Shown in pieces: positions 40,271 to 51,249 of a stretch of DNA of 64,000 nucleotides (positions are counted from its first letter, which is position 1; every line of letters begins with the position of its first letter). Under the pieces are notes generated by a model, which made no database searches, had not been told where the DNA came from, and saw only the letters and a list, made by a program, of their open reading frames with translations. Made by a program: the position numbers and the translations under genes. Origin of the DNA: Rhynchopus euleeides (lineage: Eukaryota > Euglenozoa > Diplonemea > Diplonemida > Diplonemidae); the NCBI GenBank assembly GCA_963210315.1, contig OY723257.1:2108001-2172000 (forward strand), read 5' to 3'.

Positions 40271-40541
40271 CACACAGTGCACGGGAATGCAGCTGCCTCC
40301 CATCTCGCAGCCGGGCTGCGAGGATGGATGCGGGGAGGGGGGGGTCAGGGATAGCCACACCCCTCCCCTCCCTTCACTCTCGGCAATCAAACCCCCCCAC
40401 CCCACCCCCGCCCCCCCCCCCCTCCCCCAACCACCCCCCCACCCCACCCCTCCTGAGTGTGTTTCTTCTCGCATCGGGCTCGAGCTTTCCGCCTCGTCGA
40501 GGTAGTGGGTATCACATCAAGAGCAAGAGCTCGGTGTGTTA
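40271..40541. other. unique sequence after gap
   Basis: C-rich; no gene. It does not match what follows array C in copy 2. Confidence 0.6.
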
Positions 40542-40651
40542 GGGGGTCTTCGCTGGTCGACAAACTTCGACAAATCTTCGTCAGTTTTCAGCCAATTCAA
40601 CAGGAAATGCACCAAAAATGCACTGACGATCACCCCGTAGCGAAGACCCCC
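40542..40651. mobile_element. 110-bp MITE of the GGGGGTCTTCGCT family
   Basis: Perfect 13-bp TIRs GGGGGTCTTCGCT / AGCGAAGACCCCC flanked by TTA on both sides (40539-40541 and 40652-40654). Its left 35 bp (GGTCGACAAACTTCGAC) and an internal AAATGCACCAAAA word match the left end and 35360-35380 of the large TIR element. It is a deletion derivative of the same family. A TTA duplication with a GG-start TIR would fit PIF/Harbinger, but TGC at the larger element would not. Confidence 0.8.
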
Positions 40652-41009
40652 TTACACTAATATAAAGATTCACGTGTGGGTGTGTAGGTCAACTCGTCGA
40701 TATCGTGAGGGCCACACCAAGAGAGGGCGGCCGGTGTGTCTCTACGCTGTACCGCTAACCTGTAAACAGAACGCAAGGGTCGGGGGGGGGGGGGGGGGGC
40801 GACCCACCACACACCACACCCGCCTGCCCCCCTGCCAAGCTGACCTGCCGCCCTTCAGCAAGGGTGGGATACTGCATCCCCCACCGCCAGGGAGGCGGGT
40901 GAGGGGGGGGGTTTGTTTGGGGAGGGTTTAGGTGAAGGTGGTGGTGGATGGGGGTGGGCTCGCCCCCCCCCCCCCCCCCCCCCCCCCCCTCCTCACCCCC
41001 ACTCTCCCT
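40652..41009. other. gene-free, G and C tracts
   Basis: G run at 40779-40798 and C run at about 40966-40989; nothing else seen. Confidence 0.5.
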
Positions 41010-43280
41010 CACGGTGGCCTGGTCAGCTGACTGACCAGGTTTTGACCAGGTCCAAATCTGACCAGGTCATGACCAAATCTGACCTGGTCATGACCAGGTC
41101 ATTTTCACCCATTTTAACCGGGGGGAACATGTTGAGTGGCCAAGCAGGGGGGACAATTCGCATATTCCGGACTCTCTCCGGCCGTTGTGGAAAGTATGAG
41201 TCAAAAGGGTTCAACCATACCCCGAGTCGAGAAAGAAGTCGAAGCTTGAATCATGTTGGGCACAAGGGGAAAATGGTCAAAATTGGCCCAAAATTACCAA
41301 TAAAATATGCTGCAGTGCAGGGGGGTGGCGGGGGAGGGGAGGGTGGGGTCGGCGACGAAACTTGATGATCAGCAGCTTTGGCCCAAAATTACCAAAAAGG
41401 AATGAGGCCCCCTGCCCCCTGCCCAGGTTCCCTGCCCGCCTGGACGCACTCAAGTGCCTCACACCGGGTCCCTCCCCCTGGTGGTATCCCAAAAAAATGT
41501 CGAGGAGGTCTGCATCATCCCAGGCCACGCAGAAGGCGTCGAGCTGTTTCACAGCAGCCTCGCGGCGCTGTTTGAAAAGCCATCGCACCACCCACTTTGA
41601 CAAGGAGTGGGGCAGGAAGCTGACACGGAGTGAAGAGGCCGACAAGAAGAAGGCCAGGACACTGCCCGCAGTCTACTCCATGCGTGTCTCTGGCAACGCG
41701 CGTCGGAGGCGGCATGAAGCGCCTCACGAGCGCCGACAAGAACTCGTCTGAGTACGAGGTGCTGACGGAAGCGGGGTGCTCGGATGAGGTGCTGGGAACC
41801 GATATGAAGAGGCTGCCCACCGCTCAAAGCGCGGTGGGCAGTACTTCTTCGAAGGCAGCTGAAAAACAACTGACCCCGAACCCCCCCCCATCACGCAGAT
41901 CGGGAGGCATTCGATAGCAGACGTCCTCTTCTACCGGATCATCGTAGAGGTAGGTCCGGGAGCTGACGTGCCCGACGAGCACCCACCTGTCCTCGACGGA
42001 TCGGTCATGACTGTCACGGTCATGAGGGACCTGCCCTACAAGAGCGAGGTTCCGAATGGTCTGCACGCCCGAACGTTTCACATTCCGGATCCGTTCATTG
42101 TGGCGGTGGGGGCAACACCACAGGCAACGCAGGGGCAGGGTGTCGTGACCATCGACATCCAGTTGGTGAACGCGGTGATGAGGCAGGCGGTGGTGACAAA
42201 GAAGCCCGACCAGCGGGCGTGCCAGAGGACGAGAGTCCCATCGGCAGTGCCGTAACGGTTGACCACATCTGATTGTGACACTTTTCAAAGAGTGTAAAAG
42301 AATGGAGAAGGGAGTGCCCTGCCTTGAATGCCTCAGGACCCTCAGGATCCTCAGAACTGCCACCTCTCCGACGAAGCGTTCGAGAGGGAGAATGGGGAGA
42401 GGAAATCGCGGGCCAGGACAACATCTGCTTGTTTCCGGGAGAGGGACCTGATGGTGTTCGAGCTGGCAAACTATGCCAGTTTCGGCAACGACCCCGCAAG
42501 AATCTTCGTGTACCCTCTTGCAATACAATGTCATATCGTTGTGCGGGAAGTGCATGGCAGCGGGTCCCGTATGGATGAAAAACTTCGATTCGTTTCGGCA
42601 CCGTCTCAGGGCTCTCGGTAGCAGTCGAGTAACCCCTGTCGGCCCGATCGATTCGCTCGGCAAGTGTTCCGATGGCTGGTTACTGACTGGCGATGCTGCC
42701 TGCAACAAACCGCGTGGTCTCCGTATTTGCCTCTGCGACAAGCAGCCGCCGATCCACACCCAGGATGCGAAGGACGGCGTGTTACGCAAGGCAGCACTGG
42801 CCTGTGAAGCCGACGACGACAACGAAGATCCCGAAGAAGAGGAAGAAGGAGAAGAATGTGAAGAAGCGGAAGAAGGCAGAAAGCTGCTGATCATCAAGTT
42901 TCGTCGCCGACCCCACCCTCCCCTCCCCCGCCACCCCCCTGCACTGCAGCATATTTTATTGGTAATTTTGGGCCAATTTTGATCATTTTCCCCTTGTGCC
43001 CAACATGATTCAAGCTTCGACTTCTTTCTCGACTCGGGGTATGGTTGAACCCTTTTGACTCATACTTTCCACAACGGCCGGAGAGAGTCCGGAATATGCG
43101 AATTGTCCCCCCTGCTTGGCCACTCAACATGTTCCCCCCGGTTAAAATGGGTGAAAATGACCTGGTCATGACCAGGTATGACATGGTCATGACCAGGTCA
43201 TACCTGGTCAATGACCAGGTATGACCTGGTCAAGATTTGACCAGGTTTTGACCTGGTCAGGGTCTGACCAGGCCACCGTG
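41010..43280. mobile_element. 2.27-kb long-TIR element with CACGGTGG termini
   Basis: Long inverted repeats of about 360-390 bp (about 41010-41375 and 42885-43280). Termini are CACGGTGGCCTGGTCA and its complement, followed by subterminal arrays of TGACCAGGTCATGACC palindromic words, then long near-identical arms. The interior (41376-42884) has gene-like composition but no recognised transposase. No clear target duplication. Confidence 0.75.
41376..42884 (+). pseudogene. unidentified gene-like cargo of the long-TIR element
   Basis: Several + strand frames look coding rather than compositional: about 41900-42255 (VLFYRIIVEVGPGADV, LPYKSEVPNGLHARTFHIPD), 42328-42621 (RDLMVFELANYASFGNDPAR) and about 42590-42890 (GWLLTGDAACNKPRGLRICL followed by an acidic Glu-rich run and EEGRK). 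They lie in two frames, and a GTAGG or GTATG donor could join parts, but I could not build one convincing model. I recognise no family. It could be an unknown transposase or captured host exons. Confidence 0.35.
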
Positions 43281-43331
43281 TATTTCTTGTGACCCCCCCC
43301 CCCCCCAGAATGGTCGCATGTGTGCACGATA
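43281..43331. other. short spacer between long-TIR element and LINE tail
   Basis: 51 bp with a C run; the junction at the copy 2 LINE 3' tail. Confidence 0.6.
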
Positions 43332-43693
43332 TTTGAACGATTTGAACGATTTTTGGCCGTGCTCGTAGCATTCCCCGTAGAGGGGGTCGCTATTTCGTGT
43401 TCTCCTGGCCGCACGGAGGCATTGCCTTACGTCGCCTCTTCCTCTTTTCCTTTGGTGGTGTGTTGGTCTGGCACAGAGGGCGGGACCGTGCTGATATGCA
43501 CAGTGACGACTCTCCCTTTTGTTTTGTGCCCGCCTCCACCGAGATTCGGCTGATGCCTCTCAGACTGGGGGCGGGCGGTCGCCGACGCTGACGCGCCTGG
43601 CGGCCTGTGGTAAGTGACGTGGGGCTGGGATGGGGGGGGGGGGGTGCTGGGAGGTCGGGCCGAAGCCCTTGTTCTCTGATGATGTTATTTGGT

Positions 43694-46600
43694 TCACGCG
43701 TTCAGGTAGTCCTTCTCGCCGTGCTCCGTTACCCCTGCCTCGGCCAGGTAGCGCAGCGCCTCCTTGCAGTTGTGCAACAGCAGGTTGTGCACGTTTGTGG
43801 CTGTGAGGTGGTGTCGGGCCGACGCTGTCGCGGGGCAGCCGAAGAAGAGGTGCTTCAGTGAGACCCCAGGCGGGGGGTGGCCCGGCGCATGCTTCAGGCA
43901 GGGTTGGCAAGGTGGTTGTGCCGTGCCCGGGATGTCATGGTCGTAGACCAGGCGGTGGTGGTCGGCCCGGAGTCGGCGGATGGTGGTTTCCCCTAAGCGG
44001 GTGAGTCCCTCCATGCGGAGGTCGGGGCGTTGCAGTCGCGTCTCCCCGATTCCCGAACGGTACGCGTACACGCTGTCCGTGCGGGGCACCGTTGCGTCGT
44101 TGTAGATGTGTCGGCGGAGGACGACACGAGCCGACGCGAGGCTAACCGGTTCCATCTGCGGCCGGAAGGCACCGATTTGCGCCTGTTTGTCAGCGAGTTC
44201 GTTCCCTGCTACCCCAACGTGTGACGGGATGTAGCGGAGGTGGGTGGTGACATCGTGGGTTTGGGCGAGCTCGTTCAACCACCTCCAGATGTCCCATTCG
44301 GTGGATCCTCTCGCTCGCTGCGGGCCGCTCAGCAGCGCGTTCAGTGCGCTCTGCGAGTCTGTGAGGATGGCGATCGTTTCGCCTGGGGATACCAGGGTGC
44401 ATAGGTGAGCGAGGGATTCTCTGATGGCCACCAGCTCCGCCTGGTAGCTGATGCAGCGGAGTCCTGCCGGCCAGGCGAGCTTTTTCCTGAGGCGGCCCTC
44501 CGGCATGCTGTACACCGCTGCTCCTGCGCCGCCCTGCTGTTGCCGCGATGTGGAGTTGGAGACTGACCCGTCGGTGTACACATGCCAGGCGCATGTCGGG
44601 AGGGCCTGGATGGTCTGCTCTGCCAGGTCCCGGAGGGTGTCTTTCGGGGTGGCGGCCTTTGGGGCGGTGAGCCCCGGCAGCGTCGCCAGGATGTGTACTC
44701 GTGGCAGCACCAGGTTCCATTCCCAGGGGGGGATGGGGTGTGCTGCATGCAGGGGGGCCAGCAGGGGGGTGCGCCCGTCGACCTTCGAGGATTTCACCAG
44801 ACTCCGTGCCTGATGTAGCCAGCTGCCTCCCGTGTTCCCGGTGTTTAGTTGCGCCCGGTATCCTGGGGAGTGGGGCACGCGGCGGAAGCGTTCGTGGTCT
44901 GTGCACACCGCGACCTTGAAGTCGAGGTCGAGGTCTCGCAGGTGTGATTCCCAGAGGAGCTTTGCCGTGCTGGTGTTCTTCATACAGCCCGTGATGATCA
45001 GGGCTGCCATGCGGTGGACATCTCGCAGGCGTTTGAGGTTCTTCGTGGACAGGCCAGGGGTGTAGACGCTGGCGGCGTACATCAGGATGGGGTAGACATA
45101 TGTCAGGTAGGCCTGGCGCAGCGTGTCTCCACTTGAGCCCCAGTCAGTGCCTGCCAACATACGCAGAATGCTCAGGCGTCGCATGCAGGTGGTCACGACG
45201 TGGTCGACGTGGTCTGTCATCGTGTGGCAGGCATCGATGTAGACCCCGAGGTACTTCGCTGTCGATTCGTGCTGGAGGGGGGTGCCGTCTGGGAGCTCCA
45301 TGCGTCTGTGCTCGCCCAACGCTGCGGGCGTCGTTCCCATCAGCGTGTAGCAGCATTTACTGGGGGAGAGCTGCAGCCCGTGGAGTGGGATTTCGGCGGC
45401 GAGTGTGGATATGACGCCCTGTGCGGTGCTTAGGGCTTCAGTGTAGTTGTCCCCGACGACGAGTACTGCGATGTCATCTGCGAACACCGCTGGGTGGATG
45501 TTAGGGGAGGCGGTGATGGCTCGAGATACATCGTCCATCACGCAGTTGAAGAGCAGGGGCGAGAGCACTGTTCCCTGCGGGACCCCGTTGTTGAAGTCGT
45601 AGTAGTCGCTTCTTACCCCGTGCACCTGTGCGGCGGCTCGGCGGTTGCTGAGGTAGTTGTGTAGCCATCTGGTGAATTTCGGGGGGAAGCCCTTCCGTCT
45701 GACACTGTTGATGACTGCGTGCTTGCTGACCTTGTCGAAGGCTTTCTCGAGGTCGAAGTACAGGGTGACAGCTGCCTTTCCGGAGGAGAGGGCGTCCGTC
45801 GCTGTTTGGGTGATGTAGGCTAGTTGGTCGGTTGTCGATCTCAGCCGCTGGAACCCTGCCTGGTTCGCGCAGTGCCCCTCCACCTGTGGGTAGGCGTCGT
45901 CGAGCATGAGCTGCTCCATGCGCCTCTTCACCATTTTTTCTAGCACCTTGCACGCTGTGCTGGTGAGCGCGATTGGTCGGTACGAGGACGCTGCCGTTGC
46001 TGGCTTCCCCGGTTTCAGGATCGGGATGATGACTGCTCGTGTCCACGCGTCGGGGAGGATGCCGCTGTTCCACGACAGGTTGAGCACATGCAGGAGTCCC
46101 TGCCGTGCCTGGGGGCCCAGATGCATCAGCAGCTCGTTGTTGAGGTCGTCAGGCCCTGGGGATTTCCGCTCCTGCAGTTCGGATAGAGCCGCGTTCAGCT
46201 CCTCTTTGGAGAAGTCGTCTTCGGCAGCTGAGAGCTCGGGGGGTGTCTGGTCATTCGCATGCTGCGGGGTGTGTGCTGCTTGTGGCTGTTGGTCGCTTCC
46301 TTCGCTGATCTTGGCGTAGTGGCTGCAGAGGAGGTCCGCCTTAGCTTTGGGGTCGGTCACCGGGACCCCTCCGTCGACAAGTGGGAAGGCAGCCTGTTGG
46401 ATTTTGCGGCCGTCGAGTTCTCGCACAAGCCGGAAGGTGGCGCCGAGGTCGCTGCTGGTGCTCGCGGCCTGGCACCTGGTTTCCCAGGTTGTGCGCTTTG
46501 CTTCGAGGACGGCGTTGGTGGCGTCGGTGGTCAGCTTGTCCAGCTTGTCGTAGTCGTCCTGGGACAGGTGTGCGGTCTGGGCGTGTCTGCGCGATTCCTC

Positions 46601-47659
46601 GTTCCGCGCCCGTATCGCACGTTTCACCTTGCTTGTGAACCACCGCTTGCGGGGGCGAGAGCTTCGCTTCGTCGGGATGTGTTTGGCTGCGACCGTGCGT
46701 ACCAGTCCCAGCCACTTGTGGAAGGATTCCTTCGGGTCATTCCACTTCGTCACTTTGCGTGACAGCCGTTCCAGCTCCTCAGTGAATGCGGGCCAGTCTG
46801 CCGCTGCCCAGTTCCATAGTTGGCGGGCTTTAGCTGCCGGGTGTGTGGCTGCAGCTGGCGTTCGTGCAAAGGGGACGGTGTATTGTATGGCGAAGTGATC
46901 GGACTGCCACTGGTCTAGGGTATTCCAGGTGACCTCCCCCAGCTCGTAGTGGGCGAAGACAATGTCCGGCGAGGACTTGGAGTCGCGGCGCATGCGTGTG
47001 GGGTGGTCAGGGTCGTTGCACAGCGACATGCCGTTGAGGAGGGACCAGTGGTACAGGTCTGTTCCCTTGTCGTCGCAGCGCGCATGTTTATCCCAGGCAC
47101 GGTTGTGGATGTTGAAGTCGCCGGCGATGATGGACTCCGGCGTGTGTGGTAGCAGGGATGTAGAGAAGTCGTCGCGGCGTGGGTCGTTGCTAGTGCCGAC
47201 TCCCGAGGGGCGGTATACATTGGTGAAGGTGATAGCGCTTTCTGGCCCCGTGACGCGCACCGTGAGGGTCTCGGTCACACTGGCGTTTGGTGCGGTGGCA
47301 ATAAGAGTCGCGTGTAGGTCCTCCCGCACTAGGGTTGCGATCCCGCCTCCGGAGGTGAGCGTCCCCTTACAGCGCTTCTGGGTGCGGCGTCGGAGAAAGA
47401 CGGAGTAGCCCGGGAACTTGGGGTCCCCCCCCTGTGCTGCTCGGAGTTCCTGCAGATGCACTACGTCATACCGCTGGGTTGCGAGGTGGTGCTGGAGCTC
47501 CGCCCTTTTTGCCTCGGTGAGTCCGTTGCAGTTCCAGGTCAGGCACTTGAGGTGCTGCGCCGGGCCAGGGTTCTGCTCGATGTCACCCGCCCTGAGGAGG
47601 AGGTCACGCCCGGTCTCGTAGATGTGGCGCTGCAGGCCTGGAGATGGCGGGCCTCCCCG
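43694..47659 (-). CDS. LINE ORF2, copy 2
   Basis: Protein identical to that at 22644-26609: 2A, APE endonuclease, reverse transcriptase with FADD, RNase H and Cys/His motif, all intact. One synonymous difference (45686). Confidence 0.93.
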   Translation of the reverse strand, partial: RGGPPSPGLQRHIYETGRDLLLRAGDIEQNPGPAQHLKCLTWNCNGLTEAKRAELQHHLATQRYDVVHLQELRAAQGGDPKFPGYSVFLRRRTQKRCKGTLTSGGGIATLVREDLHATLIATAPNASVTETLTVRVTGPESAITFTNVYRPSGVGTSNDPRRDDFSTSLLPHTPESIIAGDFNIHNRAWDKHARCDDKGTDLYHWSLLNGMSLCNDPDHPTRMRRDSKSSPDIVFAHYELGEVTWNTLDQWQSDHFAIQYTVPFARTPAAATHPAAKARQLWNWAAADWPAFTEELERLSRKVTKWNDPKESFHKWLGLVRTVAAKHIPTKRSSRPRKRWFTSKVKRAIRARNEESRRHAQTAHLSQDDYDKLDKLTTDATNAVLEAKRTTWETRCQAASTSSDLGATFRLVRELDGRKIQQAAFPLVDGGVPVTDPKAKADLLCSHYAKISEGSDQQPQAAHTPQHANDQTPPELSAAEDDFSKEELNAALSELQERKSPGPDDLNNELLMHLGPQARQGLLHVLNLSWNSGILPDAWTRAVIIPILKPGKPATAASSYRPIALTSTACKVLEKMVKRRMEQLMLDDAYPQVEGHCANQAGFQRLRSTTDQLAYITQTATDALSSGKAAVTLYFDLEKAFDKVSKHAVINSVRRKGFPPKFTRWLHNYLSNRRAAAQVHGVRSDYYDFNNGVPQGTVLSPLLFNCVMDDVSRAITASPNIHPAVFADDIAVLVVGDNYTEALSTAQGVISTLAAEIPLHGLQLSPSKCCYTLMGTTPAALGEHRRMELPDGTPLQHESTAKYLGVYIDACHTMTDHVDHVVTTCMRRLSILRMLAGTDWGSSGDTLRQAYLTYVYPILMYAASVYTPGLSTKNLKRLRDVHRMAALIITGCMKNTSTAKLLWESHLRDLDLDFKVAVCTDHERFRRVPHSPGYRAQLNTGNTGGSWLHQARSLVKSSKVDGRTPLLAPLHAAHPIPPWEWNLVLPRVHILATLPGLTAPKAATPKDTLRDLAEQTIQALPTCAWHVYTDGSVSNSTSRQQQGGAGAAVYSMPEGRLRKKLAWPAGLRCISYQAELVAIRESLAHLCTLVSPGETIAILTDSQSALNALLSGPQRARGSTEWDIWRWLNELAQTHDVTTHLRYIPSHVGVAGNELADKQAQIGAFRPQMEPVSLASARVVLRRHIYNDATVPRTDSVYAYRSGIGETRLQRPDLRMEGLTRLGETTIRRLRADHHRLVYDHDIPGTAQPPCQPCLKHAPGHPPPGVSLKHLFFGCPATASARHHLTATNVHNLLLHNCKEALRYLAEAGVTEHGEKDYLNA
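47561..47587 (-). other. 2A motif, copy 2
   Basis: GDIEQNPGP codons, identical to copy 1. Confidence 0.88.
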
Positions 47660-49411
47660 TCAGTTGAAGAGGACCTCTTCGCACTGACGTTTGTGCAACC
47701 GCTCCTTCGGGTGCTTTGTGCGCAGGGTTGCGGTCCGGGACGGAGAGAGTGCCCGGCTCTTCTTCTTGGGGGTTAGCCCCGTGTGGGTTCTGGCCGGGGA
47801 GGCGGACTTCGGGGGTGAGCCCTTGGTCCCCCGGTTTGGGGTGGTGGCGGCCGGCTCGGTCTTTCGGGAGGGGGAGCTGGTGCCCGGCTTGGTGGTCTTC
47901 TTCGGTTTTGACTGCGGATGTGCTGCCGCCTCCAGGTGCTGCAGGCGGGCCTGCATTGCCTGCAGGGCGGCCGCGAACTGTCTCTCCTGGTTCGCGGCCC
48001 GCTCCTCTGCAGCGGCTGCCCGCCGCTCTGCCTCGGCAGCACGCTGTTCCGCCTGCTCGAGGAGGGCTTGCACCCTGGCGAGGTTGGTGGCGGCGGCGGC
48101 GGCGGCGGCTGCTGCTGCGGCGGCGGCGGCGGGGTCGGTGGTAGTGGTGGTGGCGTGGGGGGGGCCGCTGTCCTTCATCTCAGCGTCGGTCGTGGCCCCC
48201 TTCTTCTTCGTCTTCTTCTTTGTCTTCTTACTCGCCAGCTCACTCCCCGGCACTCCTCCCTTCGGCTGCTCCGGTGCTGCGGGTGGTGGGGTCGGCTCCG
48301 GTGGGGGCTTGGTGCGCTTTGGCCTCCGCCGGCGGGGGAAGAGCCCCAAGTCCTCGGGTTCGCGGTACCGCCGCAACACCAGGTAGGTGTTGTTGTCGAC
48401 GCAGTACGCGCCGAGTTTCTGGGGGGTGGTGGGGGCGCGCAGCAGGACTGCCCGCCCGTTCGGCACCCTGGTTGACGCCAGGATGCGCGCCTGCCAGCCC
48501 ATCTCCTCCAGCAGGTCCCGGGTGCAGCGGGCGGTGTACTCCGGGGGCAGCCCCTCCAGCACATATTTCCCCTGCAGGGGGGTTGCAGCTTCGTCGCCGA
48601 CGACTGCTGCCGTGGCGTGGTGCCCGGCGGTGTTCGGCACTGCGATGCCGAGGCCGCCCTTGACAAGGACGACCCTTCCGCTCAGCCGGCTCGCCTTCTC
48701 CTGTGCCTGCTGGATGGTGGTGTCGGGCGGCAGGCGCACGACTGTGTCGGGGTGTGTGGTGGTGTGGAAGTGGGGGCGGCAGAAGATGTCGCTCTCGCCG
48801 CTCGCACGCAGCAGGTCCTTGACCTGTCGACTGTCCACACCCACCTTGAAGCGGCGGGCCCAGGTGGTGCCGGTCATCGCGATGACCGCGTCCGGCTCCG
48901 CGCCGTGGGCCCGCAGCCAGGTGCGGATGTGTGTGTGTGTGAGGGGGGTGGCTGGCGGTGCTTCCATCACCACCCACTCCCGGCTGCCCTTGGGGGCTTT
49001 CAGGCCCGGGCTGCTGCTGGCCCCGTAGTGTACGGGGTCACTGTGGAGCTGCAGCAGGTGCCGCCGCAGCCCCCGGGTCTCGCCGTCGCGCTCGACCAGG
49101 AGGGAGAGGACGCGGCTGCGCCCCTTCCCCCCCTCCGTCGCCTCGACGGTCAGGATTGCCGCCGGTCCCGGCGGCGGGTGCTCCCTGCACCTCGCGATCA
49201 GGCGCTGTGCGTCGCCTTTGGCGCACAGCATTACGCCGCCCTTGGCGGCCAGCTCGTCGGTTGAGTGCCTGACGTCGGCACTCCACTCCTTTTCCCTCAG
49301 CACCCACTTGTGCCTCTTCCCTGCAGCTTCGCTCGGCGCCGGCTTAGCCGACGCCTCCCCAGGGAACCCCGTCGAGGAGGGGTGCAGGGGGACAGAGGCA
49401 GCGTGGGACAT
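47660..49411 (-). CDS. LINE ORF1, copy 2
   Basis: 583 aa, identical to the copy 1 product; ends with UGA followed by CGG (stop at 47660-47662). Confidence 0.8.
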   Translation of the reverse strand: MSHAASVPLHPSSTGFPGEASAKPAPSEAAGKRHKWVLREKEWSADVRHSTDELAAKGGVMLCAKGDAQRLIARCREHPPPGPAAILTVEATEGGKGRSRVLSLLVERDGETRGLRRHLLQLHSDPVHYGASSSPGLKAPKGSREWVVMEAPPATPLTHTHIRTWLRAHGAEPDAVIAMTGTTWARRFKVGVDSRQVKDLLRASGESDIFCRPHFHTTTHPDTVVRLPPDTTIQQAQEKASRLSGRVVLVKGGLGIAVPNTAGHHATAAVVGDEAATPLQGKYVLEGLPPEYTARCTRDLLEEMGWQARILASTRVPNGRAVLLRAPTTPQKLGAYCVDNNTYLVLRRYREPEDLGLFPRRRRPKRTKPPPEPTPPPAAPEQPKGGVPGSELASKKTKKKTKKKGATTDAEMKDSGPPHATTTTTDPAAAAAAAAAAAAAATNLARVQALLEQAEQRAAEAERRAAAAEERAANQERQFAAALQAMQARLQHLEAAAHPQSKPKKTTKPGTSSPSRKTEPAATTPNRGTKGSPPKSASPARTHTGLTPKKKSRALSPSRTATLRTKHPKERLHKRQCEEVLFN

Positions 49412-51249
49412 TGTGTGTGTGATGTGTCAGTTGTGTTCCCCTGGCAACCGTGGCAGGACCGTGGCAGGATGCCATTTTCTGTATCTGATTCCCAACCTTC
49501 AATCCCACGGACCAGACACGCACACATTGAGCGAAACTGACACTCGCACGCAACTGCTCGTGCGTAATCCCCCCCCCCCACCCACCCCTTCAAAATACCA
49601 TTCGCGTGCCCCAAGTGCGTGTGTCCGTGCCTTGCCCCAAGCCCGGCATGTGTATTCGGCTCAGCCGAACCGCAACAAAAAGACTGTCAACCCAAAAAAC
49701 TGGCCTTCTCTGAAGCACAGCCTGCCTTCTTGGCAACATGATGCACCCTTGCAGAACGTCGCCACGGAGCAGGCGTGGGGAAGGGAGGAGGGGTGGGGTG
49801 TTCTTGCGAAGAATACATGCCCCCTTCGGCTCGTACCCTTCCTTCAGATTTGCACCAACAACACAGTTTTTTTTTGGACCAAACTCGACTGCAAAAATGT
49901 TCAAACGCGCACACAACGCACTGCGGGGGGAACCGTGTCCGCCCCCCCCCCCCCCTCCCCCCCTCACCGTATTTTTGGTTGCCCCAAATCGGCACGGCAA
50001 TAAAAAAATCGATGTACCTTTGTGCCCTTGAATCACCCCCTTCCCCCGCACCCCCCCCACCCCCGCCGCACGGCGCGTTGGCGGTGAGTGCGGTGTGTGG
50101 TTTTGGGGGAGAGTGTTGCAAACCAGCGTGTGCTCTTGTGTTTAGGGGAGAACCGGCCCGTGTGTACCGCCCTGTTGGCCCGCTTCTTCCTGCGTTGTGT
50201 GATTACATCCCCCCCCCCCACCCCCCCCCACCCACCCTCCCAGTTATGCTATATGTTATATTTTCTGGCGTGCGCGCGTCCTTATTTTTTTGTTTGCTGC
50301 ACTTTCAACGAAGGTGTCGGGTGAAGGAGGGGAGGAAGGAGCATACCAAGCCACGCAACCATGCCGCCTGCAGAATGCTCGTTAGGGAGGTGGAGGGGGG
50401 GGGGGTTGATTGGGCACTGGTTTTGTGGATGTGTTTCGGCACAACATGTGTGCTGGAGCTTGGTGTTCTGCTTCCTTTGTTTTGCGCGTGCCGTGCCGTG
50501 CTGTGTTCTGCATCGAGCACAGAGTCTGATCGTGAACAGTGCGGAGTGCTACTGGCAGGAGTGGTTGGTGTGCTTTTGACAGGGGGGATGGGCAGGGGGT
50601 GCCTTGCGGGGGATACGGACAATACAATCGGGTGTGCACGCAGTGTGCGTTGTGCAGTGTGAAAGTGTGCCGGGTGGGTGGGAGCTGAGTGACCTTGAGT
50701 GCGTTTGAGCTGTGTGCAACCCACTCCACCCACCCACCCCCCCCCCCCCCTCCATGGAGCTGTCCCTTCAAAGATTTGAAACAAATATTTTTTTGGCCAA
50801 TGCTCTAAGCAGCACGCACACCACCACACCACAGGGCAGCGGGGACGCCCCCAGCTCCTTCCCCCACCCCCCCCCCCCCCCCTAACACAACGACACAAGG
50901 GCCCCCGCCCCACAAACCCCGGTTTCAAAACACACGCACACACACACGACGGGAGGGGTGTCTGTTTTGGAGCTCACCGCCCCTTCCTTTCTCCCTCTTC
51001 CCCCCTTCTCCCCACACCCCCCCCCCCCCCGCCTTAGCAACTGCACTGGATCTCGGACACGACCTGCATATCGAGTGGAAGGGAGATTATCATTGCGCTT
51101 CCCCTCTGCTTCACTACCTCCCCCGCCCCTCAACAACTGCTGCTGGTGAGGTGCATGCGCTGTAAGAAGGGGTGAGGTCGGCCGGAAAGGGCGAGGGGAG
51201 GAGGGGGTGGTGTCATCCCAGCCCCACATCCCGCCCTCCTCTCCCTCTT
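49412..51249. other. LINE 5' region and channel upstream region, copy 2
   Basis: Same as 28362-30199; no gene. Confidence 0.45.

Larger units (their letters stand above)
43332..49411 (-). mobile_element. LINE, copy 2
   Basis: Same organisation as 22283-28361: ORF1 49411-47660, UGA-CGG, 2A at 47561-47587, ORF2 47659-43694, about 360-bp 3' UTR with ATCGTTCAA tail. The 3' flank differs from copy 1. Confidence 0.9.

Noticed and set aside
38589-40474. Frames of about 450-610 codons through array C and across the N gap
   Set aside because: Repeat-driven, and part of the translation is unknown sequence.
41824-42897. 357-codon minus-strand frame in the long-TIR element
   Set aside because: Ser-rich and His/Arg-rich composition opposite more gene-like + strand segments.
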